Origin: Betaproteobacteria bacterium
GTDB lineage: Bacteria; Pseudomonadota; Gammaproteobacteria; Burkholderiales; SG8-41
Length of the DNA: 48,317 nt
Direction of reading: 5' to 3'
Assembly (NCBI GenBank): GCA_029863175.1
Contig: JAOTVX010000029.1
Span: forward strand, 1 to 48,317
The position numbers were made by a program, and so were the translations under genes. Under the pieces are notes generated by a model. It was not told where the DNA came from. It saw only the letters and a list, made by a program, of their open reading frames with translations, and made no database searches. This document shows positions 43,909 to 48,317 of the stretch, in pieces (within the stretch, counting starts at the first letter, position 1; the number at the start of each line of letters is the position of its first letter).

Positions 43909-45069
43909 CTACAACACCCGCTTGTTTGAAGAGAACTCGGGTTTGATGGAGAAATGGTCCTTCCATTTTCGCGCTGCGCGCATGCCCGTCAGCATCTCTT
44001 CGTGTTTGTGCCCAACGGGAAACGGCGCCGGCTCGGGAACCGTGGACCAGATCCCGGCCCGCCGGCGCGCTTCGCGGCGCTCGACCAGCCCATCGTTGTA
44101 ACTCTCGAAGACGATCCAGCCCCCGGGCGCATCGAGTGTCGCGGCCCGATAACGGCCATCCAACTCCTCGTACAGAGCTATTTGCTCCGGGGCAAGGTCT
44201 AAGGGCTCGAAAATATCGCCGTAACCCAGTTCCCTGAGGGAATCACCAGCCACCCGGGACATGATCCGCTGATCACGAACACTGAGGAGCTGCTTGTAGA
44301 TGCCGACATAGTTATCCGAGATCGGCAGCGCAAGCGGCGCATTATCCTTTGTTTTTCCACGGCGCTTCGCGATGGGCGTTTGATGGAATGCGAGCAGCTC
44401 GTCGGTGTATTGCTCGCCCAGGTAATCGCAAAGCCGCTTCAGGTGCGGCACTGGCGCGCGCACGAAGTCTTCGTACTTGATGTCGAACCATTGATCATCC
44501 CGGAGCCGGGCGCGCCACGGCTTCACCGCCTGCTGCCCCATGTGCCACAGCTCCGCCGCGCAGAAGATGTTGGTAGGGCCAAAAGAGGAATCGAGGAACT
44601 CGGCGCTCGCGTCGCGCCCGTCTCGATAAATGAACACGAACTGCGCGTTTGGAAAGTCCTCTAGGATCTGCTCAATATAGAACAGGTTGTAGGGCGTCTT
44701 CTCGCCCCAGCGGGGCTTGCCGACCTCGCGGGCGTAGCGCTCCAGCATTGCCCAGAACACGCCAGCGAAGCTTTGCTCGCGCGTCTGGGCGAGCACCATG
44801 ATCTCGTCACCGAAGGTCGCCGCATCAATTTTCATGTCCCAGTAGGGCGATCTCAGCCCGTGAGCCATCTCGTAACACAGCACCTGGAAGTTCTCGGGAC
44901 GGGCAAGGTCGCCATAGCTGAAAAGATACGGCCGGAACCGCGGGTAGTACCACGACACCTCCGGCACGGCGAGGCGCGAATGGCATCCCAGGATCGCCAT
45001 GACCAGCGTAGTACCCGATCGCTCCGAGCCGGTCACGAAGATCGGCCGTTCATCGAGCGTGATAGCCAT
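43909..45069 (-). CDS. Sulfotransferase family protein
   Basis: This is a 386-residue protein with the PAPS-dependent sulfotransferase fold. The 5'-phosphosulfate loop is GSERSGTT (14-21) and the 3'-phosphate segment is FIYRDGRDASAEFL (146-159). The conserved core then continues with WHMGQQAVKPWRARL and IKYEDFVRAPVPHL. A long C-terminal region (about 270-386) is not typical of short sulfotransferases. The acceptor is unknown: a lipid, glycan or small molecule. GGAGG precedes the ATG at 45069. It lies downstream of the nitrate/sulfonate-type ABC importer on the same strand, suggesting a sulfur link. Confidence 0.82.
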   Translation of the reverse strand: MAITLDERPIFVTGSERSGTTLVMAILGCHSRLAVPEVSWYYPRFRPYLFSYGDLARPENFQVLCYEMAHGLRSPYWDMKIDAATFGDEIMVLAQTREQSFAGVFWAMLERYAREVGKPRWGEKTPYNLFYIEQILEDFPNAQFVFIYRDGRDASAEFLDSSFGPTNIFCAAELWHMGQQAVKPWRARLRDDQWFDIKYEDFVRAPVPHLKRLCDYLGEQYTDELLAFHQTPIAKRRGKTKDNAPLALPISDNYVGIYKQLLSVRDQRIMSRVAGDSLRELGYGDIFEPLDLAPEQIALYEELDGRYRAATLDAPGGWIVFESYNDGLVERREARRRAGIWSTVPEPAPFPVGHKHEEMLTGMRAARKWKDHFSIKPEFSSNKRVL

Positions 45070-45203
45070 TGCACCAACCTCCGGTGAATACCCTGAGCAT
45101 TTTCATGCACGCAGGGCGTCGAGCGCGATACAAGACCGGTTGCACGCGCTGTGTCGACTCATGAATCACGAACTCTTGGTAGTTCGCGGTTTTGTTGCGC
45201 GCC

Positions 45204-45983
45204 CTAGCTCGCCACTGGCCCGCTCTTGGCTGCAGCAGACTGGATGGCGGCCTGCAAGCCGGCGCGCACCTCCTCGACTTTGCGCGCGAACTCTGCGCTC
45301 TCCCGCCGCGTGGCGCGATCGATCGTGACGGGATATTCCTGAACGATGCGCCCCGGCCTGTCGCCCAACAGGACAACCCGGTCCCCCAGGTAAACGGCCT
45401 CCTCGATATCGTGCGTGACGAATAGGATGGACTTGCCCGTCTCTGCCCATATGCGCAGCAGTTCCGCCTGCAAACCGGTGCGTGTGATCGCATCGACCGC
45501 CCCGAAAGGCTCGTCCATCAGGAGAATATCCGGATCGACCGCGAGCGCGCGCGCGATCCCGATGCGCTGGCGCTGGCCGCCCGAGAGCTGGTAGGGCCAG
45601 CGATCGCCGTAGCCCTCGAGGCCTACCAGCTTGAGCGTCCAGTCGATGCGCTCGCGCTTGACGTTTTCGCTGACCTCGATGCCTTCGAGCCCAAGCGTGA
45701 TGTTGTCACCAACGCGGCGCCACGGCATCAGGTTCGCGGCTTGAAAGACCATTGCGATCTGCCGGCGTGTCGGATCCTGGCGCGGATGCTCGACCTTCAC
45801 CGACCCCCGGAACGAAGGTATCAGGTCCGCGATGACGCGCAGGAGCGTGGACTTGCCCGCGCCCGAGACCCCGACGACCGTCACGAGTTCGCCCTCCTCG
45901 ACCGCCAGATCGAGCCCGTAGAAGATCGGGGTCCGGCCGTCGTAGCTGACCGCCAGGTCCTGCGTTCGGATCACCGCTGCCAT
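45204..45983 (-). CDS. Nitrate/sulfonate/taurine-type ABC transporter ATPase
   Basis: This is a 259-residue cytoplasmic ATPase of the SsuB/TauB family. Walker A is GVSGAGKST (38-46), Q-loop Gln81, signature LSGGQ (133-137), Walker B LLMDEP (154-159) and switch His191 in VTHDIEEAVYLGDR. Its ATG at 45983 overlaps the permease stop by 13 bases, so the two are translationally coupled. An in-frame extension to 46442 is a product of that overlap and not a real start. Together with the permease and binding protein it forms an importer. Confidence 0.9.
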   Translation of the reverse strand: MAAVIRTQDLAVSYDGRTPIFYGLDLAVEEGELVTVVGVSGAGKSTLLRVIADLIPSFRGSVKVEHPRQDPTRRQIAMVFQAANLMPWRRVGDNITLGLEGIEVSENVKRERIDWTLKLVGLEGYGDRWPYQLSGGQRQRIGIARALAVDPDILLMDEPFGAVDAITRTGLQAELLRIWAETGKSILFVTHDIEEAVYLGDRVVLLGDRPGRIVQEYPVTIDRATRRESAEFARKVEEVRAGLQAAIQSAAAKSGPVAS

Positions 45984-46723
45984 TCGAGTATCTTGCTTTG
46001 AATGCGCACAAAGATGTAGTCGCTCACCCCGTAGAGGAGTGCGATCGAGAACATGTAGAGCACGACCACCTTGCTCGCCAGCAGGCCCGAGGCCTCGATC
46101 ATGCGCTGGCCAATGCCGGCGATACCAAAGAGCTCCGCGGCCACTACCGTCATCCACCCCTGGCCCAGTCCAGCGCGCAGGCCGCTCAGGATTCCCGGCG
46201 CCGCACCGGGCAGGATCACCTTGCGCAGGAGCGCAAAGAACGAGCGATGCCCGAAAGCACGCGCGACCTCGATCAGGTCCTTGTCGACGGCCTGTACGGC
46301 CGCCATCGCCGTGAAATAATTGATCCAGAAAATCCCGATTGAAATGATGAACGCGGCCGCCGTCTCGCTGATGCCAAACCAGATAATGGCGAAGGGAATC
46401 CAGGCGAGCGGTGGTATCGGACGAAAGATGCGCGCGAGCCACGCCTGAGAGGCCTCGACTCTGGGAAACAGCGCTACCGCGACCCCGAACGTGACGCCAA
46501 GCGTGGAGCCCAGCAGGAAGCCCACGGCGTAGTGCCGCAGGCTGGCCATCACCATCGCTTGCCAGAATCCGTTCTTGATCTCCGAGACCAGCGTTTCCGG
46601 CAATGAAAAGGGCGGCGGAAGCAGATGGGTTTCAACCCATCCGCTGCGCGCGATGCCTTCCCAGAGCAGGAGGAAGCTGACCAGTCCCGACGAGGCGAGG
46701 AAGTACCGTGTCGCCGGCTTCAT
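45971..46723 (-). CDS. Nitrate/sulfonate/taurine-type ABC transporter permease
   Basis: This is a 250-residue inner-membrane permease of the SsuC/TauC family with about six hydrophobic segments. The EAA-loop region is EVARAFGHRSFFALLRKVILP, broken into conserved EVARAFG and KVILPGAAPGILSG. It contacts the ATPase encoded next. The ATG at 46723 lies 19 bases after the stop of the binding-protein gene. The substrate is set by the binding protein and is not determined. Confidence 0.9.
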   Translation of the reverse strand: MKPATRYFLASSGLVSFLLLWEGIARSGWVETHLLPPPFSLPETLVSEIKNGFWQAMVMASLRHYAVGFLLGSTLGVTFGVAVALFPRVEASQAWLARIFRPIPPLAWIPFAIIWFGISETAAAFIISIGIFWINYFTAMAAVQAVDKDLIEVARAFGHRSFFALLRKVILPGAAPGILSGLRAGLGQGWMTVVAAELFGIAGIGQRMIEASGLLASKVVVLYMFSIALLYGVSDYIFVRIQSKILEWQR

Positions 46724-46742
46724 GCGCTGCGGATACCGTCGG

Positions 46743-47774
46743 TTACTTCGACATCCCGGCTATGGCGGCGTCGTAAACAGTCGTATCGAAGAGGTTGTCC
46801 GTGTTCACCTTCTTCGACTGGATCTTGTACTGGTACTGAAAGCTGGACATGTACTTCGTCGACTCGATGATGTCGCGCGGGTTCGCCCTGAAGTTCGACG
46901 ACGGCGAGGAAATGGCCTTCAAGATCGTCGCTTCGTCAACGAGCCCCTTGGCGATGAACTTGGTCACGTGTGGTGCGGCCTTCTCCGGTTGCTCCAGCAA
47001 CAGCTTGGTGGCCCTGGTGTGCAGTTCCACCAGCTTCACGATCGCAGCGCGATGCTGTTCGATGATGTTCTCACGTGCCGCCAGCGTGGAGCCGGGCTGT
47101 CTGGGCATCATGCCGTTGGCACGCACCACCACCTTCGCGTCCGGCAGCTTGGATGCGACGATCGTAAGGATCGGCTCGAGGATGCCCGCGGCATCCACCG
47201 AGCGCGAAAGCAGCGCCTGCTGCACCCGCGACGCACCCATCCCAATGAGCTCCACGTCATCAACGCTCATCCCGAGCATCTTGATCAGCCAGTGGCGGGT
47301 CACCGTGTCGGGCACTGAGCCCTTGGGAAAGCTCGCGAGCTTGACCTTGCGGCCTTTGTCCTTTGCGAACCGAACGAGCGCTTCCTTCTGGGGATATTTG
47401 TTGAAGTACTTGACCAGATCACCCTGGGCGATGACCGCAATCTGCTCGACGATGCCGGTGGCGATTACCTTGATCTTGATCCCCTTGGCGCGCGAGACCA
47501 TCGCGGGTCCGATCCCGAAGCACATCAGGTCCATCTTCCCGGACGCAATTGCCTGCACGATGGCTGGCCCGTTGGGAAAACGCGTGAGCTTCAGATTGAT
47601 TCCAGCCTCTTTGGTCCAGCCCATGCCTTCCATCACGAAAAGCTGGCTGCACGGGACGATCGGCATGTAGGCCATTTCAAGCGTCGTTGCGGCGCGTGCA
47701 GGCGCGGCGTAGACAGTTACTAGGAGCGACAGGGCCAGAAGCCGGGCGAGGCTGCTTGATTTGACGAGTTTCAT
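46743..47774 (-). CDS. ABC transporter substrate-binding protein, nitrate/sulfonate/thiamine-precursor type
   Basis: This is a 343-residue periplasmic binding protein. The signal peptide is about residues 1-28 (LARLLALSLLVTVYAAPARA). The mature protein opens ATTLEMAYMPIVPCSQLFV. It has the two-lobed pattern of SsuA/TauA/NMT1-like proteins, with GPAIVQAIASGKMDLMCFGI. Sulfonate, taurine, nitrate or a pyrimidine precursor are family ligands; the neighbouring sulfotransferase and TauD-like gene favour a sulfur compound, by inference. GGAGGAGG precedes the ATG at 47774. It is the first gene of the operon with the permease and ATPase. Confidence 0.88.
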   Translation of the reverse strand: MKLVKSSSLARLLALSLLVTVYAAPARAATTLEMAYMPIVPCSQLFVMEGMGWTKEAGINLKLTRFPNGPAIVQAIASGKMDLMCFGIGPAMVSRAKGIKIKVIATGIVEQIAVIAQGDLVKYFNKYPQKEALVRFAKDKGRKVKLASFPKGSVPDTVTRHWLIKMLGMSVDDVELIGMGASRVQQALLSRSVDAAGILEPILTIVASKLPDAKVVVRANGMMPRQPGSTLAARENIIEQHRAAIVKLVELHTRATKLLLEQPEKAAPHVTKFIAKGLVDEATILKAISSPSSNFRANPRDIIESTKYMSSFQYQYKIQSKKVNTDNLFDTTVYDAAIAGMSK

Positions 47775-47820
47775 GGGTATCCTCCTCCTTCGATGGTCGC
47801 AATCGACCAGGGCGGCGCGG

Positions 47821-47830
47821 ACAATATTGT
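47821..47830. promoter_or_regulatory. Palindrome ACAATATTGT upstream of the importer operon
   Basis: This perfect 10-base palindrome lies about 47-57 bases upstream of the first ATG, at a place suited to an operator or a -10 region. A regulator cannot be named. Confidence 0.3.
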
Positions 47831-48122
47831 TTTTTCGCCCCGGCACGTTAACTGACCCGTGCGGCATTCGCCACTCTGCGATCGAGCGTCCGGGGGTATC
47901 TTATCATCGGGCGTTGCCGCTACCCCAGTGCGATACCGCATCATGGGTCGGCGGGAGCATCCCAGTGCCGGTGCTTCCCGAAACCGCCCCTGGATCGCCG
48001 ACCATACCGCTCACCCAGACACGGCCTCAGTTGCCTGTGTTGTCCTCTTCGCCGATCCTGACCGAGTCCCGACCCCAGCCGCGCAGATGCAATCACCGCC
48101 GCACCAAAGGGATACTATGTGA
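47831..48122. other. Intergenic upstream region of the importer operon
   Basis: No credible gene was seen here. GCACG and CGTGC (near 47842-47860) form a second weak inverted repeat. No riboswitch was recognised. Confidence 0.35.
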
Positions 48123-48220
48123 CTAGAATGTATCTCAAGAATCGAAAAAACTTATTAAACGCAGATAAACGCAAATAAACGCGGACAGAAAACCCGCGTA
48201 AATCAACACACTTCTTATTC
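48123..48220. repeat. Palindromic element family B (copy 5, left half)
   Basis: It has the terminal TAGAATGTATCTC (48124-48136), AAGAATCGAAAAAACTTATT, units with GCAGATAAACGC, and the centre GAAAACCCGCGTAAATCAAC shared with copy 2. The right arm is missing. Confidence 0.8.
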
Positions 48221-48232
48221 GTACTGTGTTTG

Positions 48233-48317
48233 CTAATCACGCGCCGCTGCCCGCCGGTACGCTTTCCCGCAGCACGGGCACTGCGGGAGCCCTCGCGCGA
48301 TGGCGCGTGCCAGTCGA
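48233..48317 (-). CDS. Possible 3' end of a gene entering from the right edge
   Basis: One minus-strand frame is open from the edge to a TAG and ends CPCCGKAYRRAAARD, with a possible CxCC metal knuckle. At 28 codons it could be chance in GC-rich DNA. It is listed only so that the edge is not overlooked. Confidence 0.2.
   Translation of the reverse strand, partial: RLARAIARGLPQCPCCGKAYRRAAARD

Overview
The window reads as a chromosomal segment of a high-GC betaproteobacterium, probably Burkholderiales-like. The signs are a Bug-type (TctC) solute-binding protein, an FmdB / DUF502 / AspS / NudB / YbhP / ClsB housekeeping cluster, a YajR-type transporter and ssb back to back with uvrA, and many catabolic and transport genes of a soil or aquatic heterotroph. 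No phage, integrase, complete insertion sequence, rRNA, tRNA or CRISPR array was recognised.

Layout. Positions 1-214 hold the 5' part of groES (minus strand) behind a convincing sigma-32 promoter. A 68-bp tandem duplication precedes an enol-lactonase-like hydrolase (701-1495), which converges on an MFS exporter. Then come egtD, a PbpG-type DD-endopeptidase and an Atm1-type ABC exporter, all minus. The gap upstream of the exporter carries the most interesting small locus: a near-consensus sigma-54 promoter followed by a predicted ~85-nt sRNA with an anti-Shine-Dalgarno stretch and a strong terminator (7328-7439). Positions 7731-15417 form a long minus-strand run: fmdB, DUF502, aspS, a secreted barnase-like RNase, a barstar-like inhibitor, nudB, nadA, ybhP-like, clsB. 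Positions 15587-24658 hold a polymer-forming cell-envelope protein, a cupredoxin-like exported protein, a Cys-rich NPCAAK-repeat peptide, ssb, yajR-like, uvrA and a glycerate kinase. Positions 24660-28422 contain a decayed M50-peptidase fragment, a MotA/MotB-like stator pair with a long coiled coil, and an ATP-grasp enzyme.

From about 28.4 kb onward the window is an accessory metabolic region. It holds ligJ (4-oxalomesaconate hydratase), a universal stress protein, an NmrA protein, an aldo/keto reductase, a Bug solute-binding protein, a CBS protein, an orphan ModA-like protein, a class II aldolase, a DUF4124 protein, a quinone-oxidoreductase-like enzyme, an enolase-superfamily enzyme, a TauD/TfdA dioxygenase, a lipoprotein, an MmgE/PrpD protein, an alpha/beta hydrolase, a sulfotransferase, and a nitrate/sulfonate-type ABC importer (binding protein, permease, ATPase). 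Strand changes are frequent and no dedicated transcriptional regulator is visible.

A unifying feature is that many gene boundaries from about 7.6 kb onward carry small repeat elements of at least four families. These are heptamer arrays (GTCACCC type), palindromic elements built of GATAAACGCGG-type units with terminal inverted repeats, ACACGGAA-type elements, and CGCCAAGGA-type elements. Several encroach on the 3' or 5' ends of genes. Functions are assigned by motif recognition only; no database search was run.
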